In this document: piece after piece, positions 1 through 7,161 of the stretch | How the letters are laid out: each line of letters opens with the position of its first letter | Numbering within the stretch: the first letter of the stretch is position 1 | NCBI GenBank assembly: GCA_902491215.1 | Contig: CABUGV010000010.1 | Location: 25,317-89,316 of the forward strand | Length of the DNA: 64,000 bases | DNA from: 43-108 sp001915545 | Lineage (GTDB): Bacteria; Bacteroidota; Bacteroidia; Bacteroidales; Bacteroidaceae | Direction: 5' to 3' | Translations under genes and position numbers: made by a program | The notes under the pieces: model-generated | Told to the model about the DNA's origin: nothing | What the model saw: the letters and a program-made list of their open reading frames with translations, nothing else | The model's database searches: none

Positions 1-1
1 G

Positions 2-907
2 AATGCAGCTCCAGTTGTTACTGGTCCGGAGGAAACTCCAACAGTAAAGGAGAACTCTACAGCGCTTGTAACTATCCGCGTTGAAGATGCTGAAGGTGAT
101 GCATTCAAGGCATCTCTCGTTGATGTAGATGGAATTGCTTCAATCGAAAGCTGCCGTACATTCAACGGTTCTGACTATGCTGAAGCTGTCGCAGCAGACA
201 ATACAGTAGATGTTCCTGCCGGAAGCTCACTCGAGCTTGTTGTCAAGCTTGCTCCTGATTTCGGTGATGCAGGCAAGCACAGCTTCACAATCAACACAGA
301 GGATGCTCTTGGAAACGCAGCTGCAACATCTGTTGCATATAATGTAGAGAAGACAAACCGCGAACCTAAGTTTGTCGGTTCTGAGACAATCGACGTTGCA
401 GTAGGCAAGACTACAGACGTCATTGCATTCTCATCGCTCTTCACTGATCCAGACGGCGACAAGATGACATTCACTGCATCTATGCCAGACAACGACTTTG
501 CTTCAATCTTCGCTTCTGCAGATGAGCTCGTAATTTCCGGACGCAAGATCGGAACTGCCGACCTCACTCTTACAGCAGAAGACGCATTGGGTACTAAGAC
601 TACAGCACAGGTGAAGGTTAATGTCGTTTCGGCAACTGGCATCGAAGATGTTGATGCAGACCGTGCTGTCAACGTATATCCTAAGGCTGTAAATACAAGC
701 GTCAATGTTACTCTCGGTGCTGATGCATCGAACGTGACATACGCAGTGTTCAACGCCAACGGTATGCTTGTGACAACAGCTTCTGCCAAGTCTGTACGTG
801 CAGGCGAAGTTCGTACTATCGACATGAGTGCATGCTCTGCCGGTGTATACTACGTCAAGGTAACTGCAGACGGAATTGATTCAACAGAGTCTGTAATCAA
901 GCGTTGA
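2..907 (+). CDS. C-terminal part of a T9SS-exported surface protein (5' end outside window)
   Basis: The frame is open from base 2 to a TGA at 905-907, giving about 301 residues with no start in the window. It shows tandem beta-sandwich modules of cadherin-like/putative-Ig type: two similar stretches contain DPDGD and EDALG with long Ser/Thr/Val strands. The last ~80 residues (from about VNVYPKAVN to SVIKR) look like a type A T9SS C-terminal sorting domain: VYP near its start, YAVFNANG in the middle, SAGVYYVKV near the end. Such domains send proteins through the type IX translocon and are removed by PorU (present here at 35.3 kb). I infer an extracellular or surface-anchored, possibly adhesive protein. 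Catalytic domains, if any, lie upstream of the window. Confidence 0.85.
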   Translation, partial: NAAPVVTGPEETPTVKENSTALVTIRVEDAEGDAFKASLVDVDGIASIESCRTFNGSDYAEAVAADNTVDVPAGSSLELVVKLAPDFGDAGKHSFTINTEDALGNAAATSVAYNVEKTNREPKFVGSETIDVAVGKTTDVIAFSSLFTDPDGDKMTFTASMPDNDFASIFASADELVISGRKIGTADLTLTAEDALGTKTTAQVKVNVVSATGIEDVDADRAVNVYPKAVNTSVNVTLGADASNVTYAVFNANGMLVTTASAKSVRAGEVRTIDMSACSAGVYYVKVTADGIDSTESVIKR

Positions 908-965
908 CATTTTAGATTGGGTCTTTAGGATTGCCGCCGCCGAGCGGCAACCACAAATATCTCAT

Positions 966-1003
966 GAGAGGGTGCGCTTCCGTTTCGGGAGGCGCACCCT
1001 CTC
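966..1003 (+). terminator. Hairpin after the T9SS substrate gene
   Basis: Arms 966-981 and 988-1003 pair over 16 bp with one G.T wobble around a 6-nt loop. It lies 60 bp after the stop codon. No long T-run follows, so it may be an mRNA-end hairpin rather than a classic intrinsic terminator. Confidence 0.6.
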
Positions 1004-1008
1004 TGCTT

Positions 1009-1118
1009 TACGGAGGCCTGAATCGTAGATTGCGGGCCCTCGCGTCAAAAATTGCGAGCCCTCGCAGTTCGGTCCGCGAGGGCTCGCAATTTTGTTTCTG
1101 CGCCCTCGTCTTTCGCCG
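1009..1118. repeat. 22-bp periodic GC-rich box array, locus 1
   Basis: Units start at 1031, 1053, 1075 and 1097 (a weaker one at 1009), exactly 22 bp apart. Each begins with an 11-12 bp GC-rich box (GCGGGCCCTCGC, GCGAGCCCTCGC, GCGAGGGCTCGC, TGCGCCCTCGTC) followed by about 10 bp of variable sequence. Boxes occur in both orientations, so 1051-1065 pairs perfectly with 1076-1090. Related arrays lie at 21841-21950 and 53151-53282. I know no named family for it. Confidence 0.8.
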
Positions 1119-1178
1119 CCGTTTTGTTTGCGGACGAAAAAATCATGCTTGTCGGCTGGCCATGAGCTTTTTTTGTTG

Positions 1179-1186
1179 TATCTTTG
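1179..1186 (+). promoter_or_regulatory. Candidate Bacteroidetes -7 box (TATCTTTG)
   Basis: TATCTTTG matches the Bacteroidetes -7 consensus TAnnTTTG. No TTTG -33 box lies at the usual 19-21 nt, so support is weak. It lies 60 bp after array locus 1 and would read toward the hairpin at 1453-1492 and the small gene at 1580. Confidence 0.25.
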
Positions 1187-1374
1187 CACAGATTTAAGTT
1201 GCAGCCCGAGGGCGGACTTGGATTTATTGTTTACGTATATATATATTGTACGAAGAATGGCACACAGCTTTTTTTATATGATAGATGCAGTTTCTGGAAT
1301 CGGACGCAATTCCGCCGATTCTGCACAGGCAATTTTCTTGCCTGAAAATTTGGCTGTCTGCAATTTTTGTATAA

Positions 1375-1398
1375 ACACACACACACACACACACACAC
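1375..1398. repeat. (AC)12 dinucleotide microsatellite
   Basis: Twelve uninterrupted AC units lie about 180 bp upstream of the small gene at 1580. Dinucleotide tracts this long are uncommon in bacterial intergenic DNA and are prone to slipped-strand length change. Confidence 0.95.
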
Positions 1399-1452
1399 AT
1401 TACATGCAGACGCTAACGGGCGCGTAAAATATATCGTTTTTATTAAAATATG

Positions 1453-1492
1453 CAAGAGCAGGAAGCCTTATAGGAAAGGCTTCCTGCTCTTG
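1453..1492. terminator. Perfect 17-bp inverted repeat (terminator-like hairpin)
   Basis: Arms 1453-1469 (CAAGAGCAGGAAGCCTT) and 1476-1492 are exact reverse complements around a 6-nt loop. No T-run follows on either strand. It could end a short transcript starting near 1190, or shield the downstream gene from read-through. Confidence 0.6.
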
Positions 1493-1579
1493 TCGTAGTA
1501 TGCCCTTGCCTGTAGGCATTGTATGGCCTATGGCATGTATGCCGTGACAGCATTTGTTTTTTAGTGAAAAAGAAATTAT

Positions 1580-1783
1580 ATGTTAGAAAATTTAAAAACA
1601 GATTTACAGCAGATGAAAAACGTTAATGACTTTTCGTTGTCGGAGCGTAAGGATTATTTGGCTCCGGAGTGTGAGATTATCGAAGTGCAGGGCAGTAATT
1701 TTTTGTTGGATGCCAGTGGTGATGACTATAACCCTCGTGCAGAACACCGTGGTTTTGAAGACGATGACAAAGTGGTTTGGTAA
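1580..1783 (+). CDS. Small acidic hypothetical protein upstream of lipoprotein
   Basis: Sixty-seven codons start from an ATG behind an A-rich stretch (GTGAAAAAGAAATTAT), typical of Bacteroidetes start sites. The protein has an N-terminal polar half, a central YLAPECEIIEVQ segment, then LLDASGDD and an acidic tail ending DDDKVVW. There is no signal peptide or membrane segment. Small Bacteroidales proteins with a P-E-(x)-E-I/V-(x)-E/V core and an LL..SG segment are common next to surface-protein genes, but I know no function. The stop (1781-1783) is 17 nt before the ATG of the following lipoprotein, suggesting one transcript and possibly translational coupling. Confidence 0.6.
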   Translation: MLENLKTDLQQMKNVNDFSLSERKDYLAPECEIIEVQGSNFLLDASGDDYNPRAEHRGFEDDDKVVW

Positions 1784-1800
1784 TTTATAATAATGGGAAA

Positions 1801-3324
1801 ATGAGTATAAAATGTATGACCATCGCCGCACTGGCCCTGCTGTTGGCAGCCTGCGGCAACGAAGAAATCCTTGAGAACAACGAAAGCGGCAGCACGGGGA
1901 AGGTACACATGACCTTCACCGCCGGAATGCCGCAGACACGTACCTCGCTGGGCGAGGACGGCCATGCCGTAAACTGGACGCAGGGCGACCTGGTAGCCAT
2001 CTACGACGGAACGGAAACCATCTGCAAGTTTGAAGCAAACGAAGTCAGCGGCAGCACCGCCACCCTGAAAGGCGAGGCAGCCGAGACCGATACCTACACC
2101 GCCTTCTATCCCTACACCGACGACGGGACGCTGACCCTCGACAACACTGCCATCACCTTCACCCTGCCCGCCACGCAGACAGCCACGGCAGGCGGCTTTG
2201 CCAATGGGCTGAACCCCTCGTGGGCACAGGCGACGGGCGGCAGCAAAAATCTGACGTTCCAGAACCTCTGCGCCCTGGCCAAGTTCACCGTGGACGCAGA
2301 GGGTGTGACGGAAGTTACCCTGACCGCCAACCAAGAAAGCGACGCACTGGCAGGCGGGCTGACCTATACCATCGCCGATGGTACGCTGACCGCCACGGGA
2401 AGCGCTTCCCGGTCGGTAACGCTGACGGGAACCTTCACGAAAGGCGAGGAGTACTACTTCGTCGTGGCTCCCGACACGCTGACGGGCGGCATTACCCTGA
2501 ACTATATGGGTGAAGGCGGCAAGACATACGTCAAGACCACCCAAAAAGAGGTGACCTTCACCGCCGGAAAGATTACCAACCTGGGCGCACTGGTACAGGA
2601 TGACAATTTCACCGAGGCCCTCAATGCGGCGTTTGCCAATGCCGTGAAAGAATTCAACCCAAATATCCAATGGAGGGCGAACCCCGATGGCACCGTATCC
2701 CTGGATGAGTATAACCGAATGCAAATAATAAGGAATTGGGTAACTTTCTTGCCTTTGCAAAATAAAAACATTACCAGCCTTGCCGGCATTGAGTACTTCA
2801 CCGATCTGGAGATTTTGGATTGCATGGGTAATCAATTGACTACCCTTGATGTAACCAAGCTGACCAGTCTGACGACTTTGGTGTGCAGCGATAATCAACT
2901 GACTGCCCTTGATGTAACCGGGCTGACCAGTCTGACGACTTTGATTTGCGCCGGTAATCAACTGACTGCCCTTGATGTAACCAAGCTGACCAATCTGACG
3001 GATTTGGAGTGCTGCGATAATCAACTTGTCTCGTTGGATGTCAGTACTTTGGAAGAGCTTAAATATTTGTGGTGTCATGGCAACAAGATGACGGCTCTCG
3101 ATATAACCCATAACGCATATTTGGGGGATTTGAAGTGCGGGAACCAGCAAGATAATCAGCAACTGACCCTGACATTGTGGGACACCAAGAAGGAGTTTTG
3201 GGACAGGATGTTAAACATGTATTCAGATGAAAACAGCAATGTCACAACCAATGTTATAGAGGCTCCTGTCAATGCCGATCACGACGGCTACGAAGAGGTC
3301 GGCGGAGAACCCGTATTGCAGTAA
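1801..3324 (+). CDS. Mfa-like (fimbrillin-family) lipoprotein with leucine-rich repeats
   Basis: The 507-aa product has a lipoprotein signal (MSIKCMTIAALALLLAAC; lipobox LAAC, Cys18). Residues ~30-270 resemble the Bacteroidales Mfa-like/fimbrillin family: MTFTAGMPQTRTSL, WTQGDLVAIY, YTAFYPY and the strand LTFQNLCALAKFTV. Residues ~335-450 carry about five 21-aa leucine-rich repeats of form LTxLxCxxNQLTALDVTxL, encoded by near-identical 63-bp DNA repeats. I start at ATG 1801; a further ATG at 1816 would still leave a lipobox, and an in-frame TTG at 1777 overlaps the previous gene and is unlikely. Base composition changes inside the gene: the Mfa-like half is GC-rich with CTG/GCC/ACC codons, the repeat half is near the genome norm. 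A surface-exposed binding protein is inferred. Confidence 0.85.
   Translation: MSIKCMTIAALALLLAACGNEEILENNESGSTGKVHMTFTAGMPQTRTSLGEDGHAVNWTQGDLVAIYDGTETICKFEANEVSGSTATLKGEAAETDTYTAFYPYTDDGTLTLDNTAITFTLPATQTATAGGFANGLNPSWAQATGGSKNLTFQNLCALAKFTVDAEGVTEVTLTANQESDALAGGLTYTIADGTLTATGSASRSVTLTGTFTKGEEYYFVVAPDTLTGGITLNYMGEGGKTYVKTTQKEVTFTAGKITNLGALVQDDNFTEALNAAFANAVKEFNPNIQWRANPDGTVSLDEYNRMQIIRNWVTFLPLQNKNITSLAGIEYFTDLEILDCMGNQLTTLDVTKLTSLTTLVCSDNQLTALDVTGLTSLTTLICAGNQLTALDVTKLTNLTDLECCDNQLVSLDVSTLEELKYLWCHGNKMTALDITHNAYLGDLKCGNQQDNQQLTLTLWDTKKEFWDRMLNMYSDENSNVTTNVIEAPVNADHDGYEEVGGEPVLQ
2815..3150 (+). repeat. 63-bp tandem coding repeats (leucine-rich repeats)
   Basis: Successive 63-bp units share the core CTGACTGCCCTTGATGTAAC and the phrase CTGACCAGTCTGACGACTTTG with few changes. 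They encode the LRR block of the lipoprotein and offer a substrate for recombination that would change repeat number. Confidence 0.85.
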
Positions 3325-3481
3325 ACCGGCACGGAATAACACGAGCGTATATACCGCTTGATGCCTTTTTTATCAGAACATAGCAAAGTTTCTGCTTCGG
3401 CTATAGATTCTTTTATGGAACTTGCAGAATATGGTGTGATGTTTTGCAAAGAGCTGATGGCATGAAACTTTCCTTGATAGT

Positions 3482-3521
3482 CTGACTGTCTGTTCTTCGG
3501 AAGGGGCAGTCGGATTTTTTT
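3482..3521 (+). terminator. Intrinsic terminator with UUCG loop
   Basis: CTGACTG (3482-3488) pairs with CAGTCGG (3507-3513) and an inner TTC/GAA pair closes a TTCG tetraloop (3496-3499). A T7 run follows at 3515-3521. It ends the lipoprotein transcript. Confidence 0.75.
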
Positions 3522-3614
3522 GTATGTATCGAACATTTTTCTCTTTCTTTTTGTTCTTATATAGTGACATTGTGTGATGCAACATTTATTGTAGAACTTA
3601 AAAAGAAAATTCAC

Positions 3615-4697
3615 ATGAAAAGATTTTTAAAGCTTTTGTCTGCTGTGTCGGCGCTTTTCTGTATGGCCGGTGCGGCTGATGCGTGTACGGGCATTACTCT
3701 GGTGGCAGGCGATGGTTCGCCTGTGATGGCAAGGACTATTGAGTGGGGAGGAAGCGACCTGAACAGCCGCTACGTGATTGTGCCCCGCGGATACAGGACA
3801 TCGAGTTTCCTGCCTGGCGGCAAGCGCGGAATGGAGTTTACGGCGCGCTACGGATATGTGGGCCTGTCGGTGGAACAGAGCGACTTCGTGGCCGAGGGAC
3901 TGAATGAACAGGGGCTGTCGGCCGGACTGTTCTACTTTCCTGCCTACGGCGACTACGGCGCATACGATGAAAGCATGGCGGGAAAGAGCATCAGCGACCT
4001 GCAGTTGGTGGCGCTCGTGCTGGGCGAGTGTGCAACGGTCGACGAAGTGAAGGCGAAAGTGGCCGAACTGAAGGTGGTGTCCATTGATCCCAGGGCGCAG
4101 ACTGTACATTGGCGCTTTGCCGATGCTTCGGGAATGCAGGTGGTGCTGGAAATTGTCGATGGAGGTACACCGCACTTCTACGAGAATCGTTTGGGCGTGC
4201 TGACGAATTCGCCTGACTTCAACTGGCATATGACGAACCTGAACAACTACGTGAACCTGTTTCCCGGAAGTGCGCCTCAGATGAAGCTGGGCGATGTGGA
4301 CGTGAAAGCTTTCGGAGCGGGAAGCGGTTTTCTTGGTATACCGGGCGACGTTACGCCTCCGTCAAGGTTTGTAAGAGCGGCATTCTACCAGACTACGGCT
4401 CCGCAGAAGAAAACCGGCGAGGAGACAGCCGTGCAGTGCTTTCATATACTGAACAACTTCGACATACCGATAGGCATTGAGTTCGCCAAGGGCGAGGTGC
4501 CGGCAGACATTCCTAGCGGAACGCAGTGGACATCGGCTTCGGATGTGAAGAATAAGGTTATTTATTTCCGTACGATGTACGACAGCACGATAAGGAGAAT
4601 TGATCTGAAGAGCATAAATTTCGCCAAGGTGAAATATTCCAGCACACCTATGGATAAGAAGAAGGAACAGCCGGTGAAGAATATCGTGGTGAAATAA
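3615..4697 (+). CDS. Exported choloylglycine hydrolase-family amidase (bile salt hydrolase / penicillin V acylase type)
   Basis: A linear-amide C-N hydrolase of 360 aa with the Ntn fold. The signal peptide ends AADA and is followed by Cys24 (CTGITL), so signal peptidase cleavage after A-D-A would itself expose the N-terminal nucleophile. Other family landmarks: R40 in ARTIEW, N198 in LTNSPDFNW, and the SRFVRA segment (R251/R254). The position corresponding to Asp21 of clostridial bile salt hydrolase is Glu43 here (RTIEW), as seen in many Gram-negative members. Family members cleave glycine/taurine conjugates of bile acids, penicillin V or acyl-homoserine lactones; the sequence does not decide the substrate. 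I start at ATG 3615; an in-frame upstream ATG at 3564 would bury the signal peptide. Periplasmic location inferred. Confidence 0.88.
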   Translation: MKRFLKLLSAVSALFCMAGAADACTGITLVAGDGSPVMARTIEWGGSDLNSRYVIVPRGYRTSSFLPGGKRGMEFTARYGYVGLSVEQSDFVAEGLNEQGLSAGLFYFPAYGDYGAYDESMAGKSISDLQLVALVLGECATVDEVKAKVAELKVVSIDPRAQTVHWRFADASGMQVVLEIVDGGTPHFYENRLGVLTNSPDFNWHMTNLNNYVNLFPGSAPQMKLGDVDVKAFGAGSGFLGIPGDVTPPSRFVRAAFYQTTAPQKKTGEETAVQCFHILNNFDIPIGIEFAKGEVPADIPSGTQWTSASDVKNKVIYFRTMYDSTIRRIDLKSINFAKVKYSSTPMDKKKEQPVKNIVVK

Positions 4698-4710
4698 TTT
4701 GCTTTTCAGA

Positions 4711-4742
4711 TGCAGTTTCGCACACACGTATGCGAAACTGCA
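4711..4742 (+). terminator. Terminator hairpin after the amidase gene
   Basis: TGCAGTTTCGCA (4711-4722) and TGCGAAACTGCA (4731-4742) form a perfect 12-bp stem with an 8-nt loop, 13 bp after the stop. A TTTTTT run follows 11 bp later. Confidence 0.7.
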
Positions 4743-4771
4743 ATTCTTAAAGTTTTTTGCGGTAAAAAGAA

Positions 4772-4824
4772 AGAGAGACGGATAGGCCTGTGCTGATGCA
4801 CAAAGTGGGCTGATCCGTCTCTCT
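4772..4824 (-). terminator. Terminator for the minus-strand hypothetical gene
   Basis: AGAGAGACGGAT (4772-4783) pairs perfectly with ATCCGTCTCTCT (4813-4824). Read on the minus strand the stem is followed by TTCTTTTTACC. It lies 34 bp after the stop of the gene at 4859-5524. Confidence 0.75.
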
Positions 4825-4858
4825 GATTATTTAAAGGGTTTGATGTATTTGTTTTGTT

Positions 4859-5524
4859 TCATTCATCGAATGAAGGTATTGCATCGATGTCGCTGTCGCC
4901 GAGGTCATCGACCATTTCTTCATCCGCGTCTACAGTGCAGTGTATCTTTTCTGTCTTCGGCTTCTGCTTGATGAAAACAGCTTCGGTCCATCCGCCTCGG
5001 GCTATCTCGAGCGATGCATAGCCGTCGTTCTTGCGTTTTTCGGCTATTCCTCCAGGCCGGTTCATTATGTTGGATGGAAGGACGCTGCAGTCGACGTAAT
5101 AGGCCGATTCGATGATGTCCTGTATCTGCAGCGGAAGACCTTTCCAGCCTGTACCCATATTGTTTTCTATTAGGTCGAGCACCTGCTGCGGTGTTGTGTG
5201 CTGGATGTTCTCTAGGGTAAGGTCCGTAATCCTGGCTATCGGACGCTTTCTGATTGCGATGGCGTTGCAGTCGCCGTCGTTAGGTGCAGAGAATATCATG
5301 TAGTGCTGGCTTTCGAGTATGCTGACGTTCTTTGCATCGTCACGATTGAGATACTTGATGTCGAAAACTGTGCGCACGATGTTGTAATAGTGTGCCTCTT
5401 CGTCGTTCAGCAGTTCCTTGTGCTTGCAATCCATGAATATCTTGTAGAGTTCGTTCTCGTCAAGTGTCCATATATTGCTCTTGTTAAGCTCTTCAAGCGT
5501 AATTTTCTTTGATGAATCTTTCAT
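4859..5524 (-). CDS. Hypothetical protein, acidic C-terminus
   Basis: The product is 221 aa, soluble, with no signal peptide or membrane segment, and I do not recognise its family. It is predicted mixed helical: an N-terminal charged region (EELNKSNIWTLDENEL), a middle with DIKYLNRDDAK and HYMIFSAPNDGDCNAIAIRKRP, then GTGWKGLPLQIQDIIESAYYVD, and a Glu/Asp-rich tail (VDADEEMVDDLGDSDID). A cytosolic role is likely. It has its own promoter-like sequence and terminator, so it is probably monocistronic; the cardiolipin synthase gene upstream ends 126 bp before it. Confidence 0.75.
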   Translation of the reverse strand: MKDSSKKITLEELNKSNIWTLDENELYKIFMDCKHKELLNDEEAHYYNIVRTVFDIKYLNRDDAKNVSILESQHYMIFSAPNDGDCNAIAIRKRPIARITDLTLENIQHTTPQQVLDLIENNMGTGWKGLPLQIQDIIESAYYVDCSVLPSNIMNRPGGIAEKRKNDGYASLEIARGGWTEAVFIKQKPKTEKIHCTVDADEEMVDDLGDSDIDAIPSFDE

Positions 5525-5571
5525 TGTCGCTCTGTTTTTTTCTTATACAAGATTTTGTGTTGTCGTTGGGG

Positions 5572-5602
5572 CAAAAATAATAAAAATTAAGGTACGTGCA
5601 AT
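5572..5602 (-). promoter_or_regulatory. Candidate promoter of the 4859-5524 gene
   Basis: On the minus strand a -7 box TATTTTTG (5579-5572) has ATTG at 5602-5599, 19 nt upstream. The -33 element is weaker than TTTG. The start codon is about 48 nt downstream. Confidence 0.4.
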
Positions 5603-5649
5603 AAGACGCAAGGCAGTATTTGCGGGCTGATTGGAAGACTTTTCGTCGT

Positions 5650-7068
5650 TTAGAGCAGTGGAGAGAACATTTTGACAACCGATTCGGTCAGACGTATGTA
5701 TTTGGGTCTGCGCCTCCATGCTTCGGGATTGATGGTGCGGCCCTGGAGTATGTAGCCTTGGAAGATGGTGCGGCATACTTCGGCCAGATGTGTGTCGTAG
5801 ATGAAGCAGTTGGCTTCAAAGTTGTTGTCGAAGCTTCGGAAATCCATGTTGGATGAACCTATGGAAACGAAGCTGTCGTCGCATACGACCAGCTTGGAAT
5901 GTATGAAGGCCGGCTTGTACATGATGACTTCTGCTCCGCACTTTAGTATGTCGTAGATGTAGGAACGTGTGCCGAGGTTTACGATGCGGTTGTCTCCTTT
6001 TTCAGGTATCATTAGCTTCACGCTGACCCCCGATAGGGCTGCTGTCTGCATGGCGCTGAGTATGATTTCATCGGGCAGAAAATATGGGGTGATGATGTAT
6101 ATGTATTTCTTTGCGTCGAGAATGATTTTCAGGAGGCCTTGACGTATGCTTCTCCAGCGTTCGGCTGGTGATGACAGGGCTATCTGCATCTGTACGCAGT
6201 TGATTGTTTCATGAGAGTTATGCGGATAGAAATGTGGAGACTGGGGGTATTCGCGGCTGACGAAATGCCAATCACGCAGAAAAACATCCTGTATGGAGAA
6301 TACAATGTCACCGGTCAGGCGTATGTGAAGATCTCGCCATCTGCTGCTTGCGTAACGTTCGGCGATGTTCATCCCACCTATGTATGCTTTATTGCCGTCA
6401 ATGATGACCAGCTTGCGGTGGTTCCTGAAGTTGACTTTGCGGGAGAAGCGGGGAAAGCGGACTTCAAGGAATGGATAGACCTGACCGCCGGCGTCTGTCA
6501 GCGGACGGAAGAATTTGTCTTTGGTTTTCAGGCATCCGACATCGTCGTAGATGAATCTTATCTCGATGCCTTCTTTGGCTTTCTGTACAAGTGCATCTCT
6601 GACGGTTCGGCCTATGCTGTCGTCTTCAATGATGTAGAATTCCATGTGGATTGTGCTTTGTGCCTGATGTATGTCGTTTATAAGGCTGTTTATGAAAGAC
6701 TGTCCGTCGGTGAACATGTCTGTACATTTGCCGTAGAGGGGGACGGACTGGTCGGTGTTGTTTATAAGCGACATGACACCTCTATATGCTGGTGTTCTTT
6801 CTTCTTCGGGGATGGCTCGTGAGCATGTGGGACTGCAGTCGTCGGAATGGAGCGTACGTTTGGCGATGTTGCGTTCTTTTCCGAACTTCTGACCGAAGAA
6901 AAAGTAGATGATCAGTCCGAAAACCGGAATCAGAAGTAGGACAAGAACCCATGCTACGGTTCTTACCGGACTGCGGTTTTCAAGTACAACTACGACTACA
7001 GTACTTATGATATACAGCATGTACAGTACTGTGATTATTCCGTATATAGAATTCCAGAACAGATCCAT
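5650..7068 (-). CDS. cls: Cardiolipin synthase (phospholipase D family)
   Basis: A 472-aa inner-membrane enzyme joining two phosphatidylglycerol molecules to cardiolipin and glycerol. Two N-terminal membrane segments (about residues 8-28 and 37-58, the second ending IYFFFGQKFG) are followed by two PLD domains, each with an HxKxxxxD motif: HRKLVIID at 217-224 and HSKLVVCD at 390-397, both followed by the usual G-S/G-x-N-[ILM] (YIGGMNIAERY, SIGSSNMDFRSF). Length and layout match ClsA-type enzymes. It sits between unrelated genes with a terminator on its upstream side (that of the 7162-10095 gene), so it probably has its own promoter. Confidence 0.93.
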   Translation of the reverse strand: MDLFWNSIYGIITVLYMLYIISTVVVVVLENRSPVRTVAWVLVLLLIPVFGLIIYFFFGQKFGKERNIAKRTLHSDDCSPTCSRAIPEEERTPAYRGVMSLINNTDQSVPLYGKCTDMFTDGQSFINSLINDIHQAQSTIHMEFYIIEDDSIGRTVRDALVQKAKEGIEIRFIYDDVGCLKTKDKFFRPLTDAGGQVYPFLEVRFPRFSRKVNFRNHRKLVIIDGNKAYIGGMNIAERYASSRWRDLHIRLTGDIVFSIQDVFLRDWHFVSREYPQSPHFYPHNSHETINCVQMQIALSSPAERWRSIRQGLLKIILDAKKYIYIITPYFLPDEIILSAMQTAALSGVSVKLMIPEKGDNRIVNLGTRSYIYDILKCGAEVIMYKPAFIHSKLVVCDDSFVSIGSSNMDFRSFDNNFEANCFIYDTHLAEVCRTIFQGYILQGRTINPEAWRRRPKYIRLTESVVKMFSPLL

Positions 7069-7106
7069 ATTGACGCCTTTTGTTAATCAAGCACCAATAT
7101 ATGAAA

Positions 7107-7140
7107 AAATCCTATCATCCGACATGCGGTGATAGGATTT
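7107..7140 (-). terminator. Terminator of the beta-barrel gene
   Basis: AAATCCTATCA (7107-7117) pairs with TGATAGGATTT (7130-7140). On the minus strand a T6 run (TTTTTTCAT) follows. It lies 22 bp after the stop of the 7162-10095 gene. Confidence 0.8.
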
Positions 7141-7161
7141 TATATTTACATATTGCTATTT

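Noticed and set aside
1092..1427. 111-codon plus-strand frame through the AC tract (Thr-His run)
   Set aside because: Low complexity from the microsatellite, no start context, overlaps terminator-like and repeat DNA.
1726..3162. 478-codon minus-strand open frame opposite the lipoprotein gene
   Set aside because: It is a shadow created by GC-rich, repeat-bearing codons; the plus frame has a lipobox, domain matches and LRRs. The minus product only mirrors the repeats.
3615..3690. Lipobox at the amidase N-terminus (ADAC)
   Set aside because: Residue -3 to the Cys is Ala rather than Leu, and the Cys is needed free as the Ntn nucleophile; signal peptidase I cleavage fits better.
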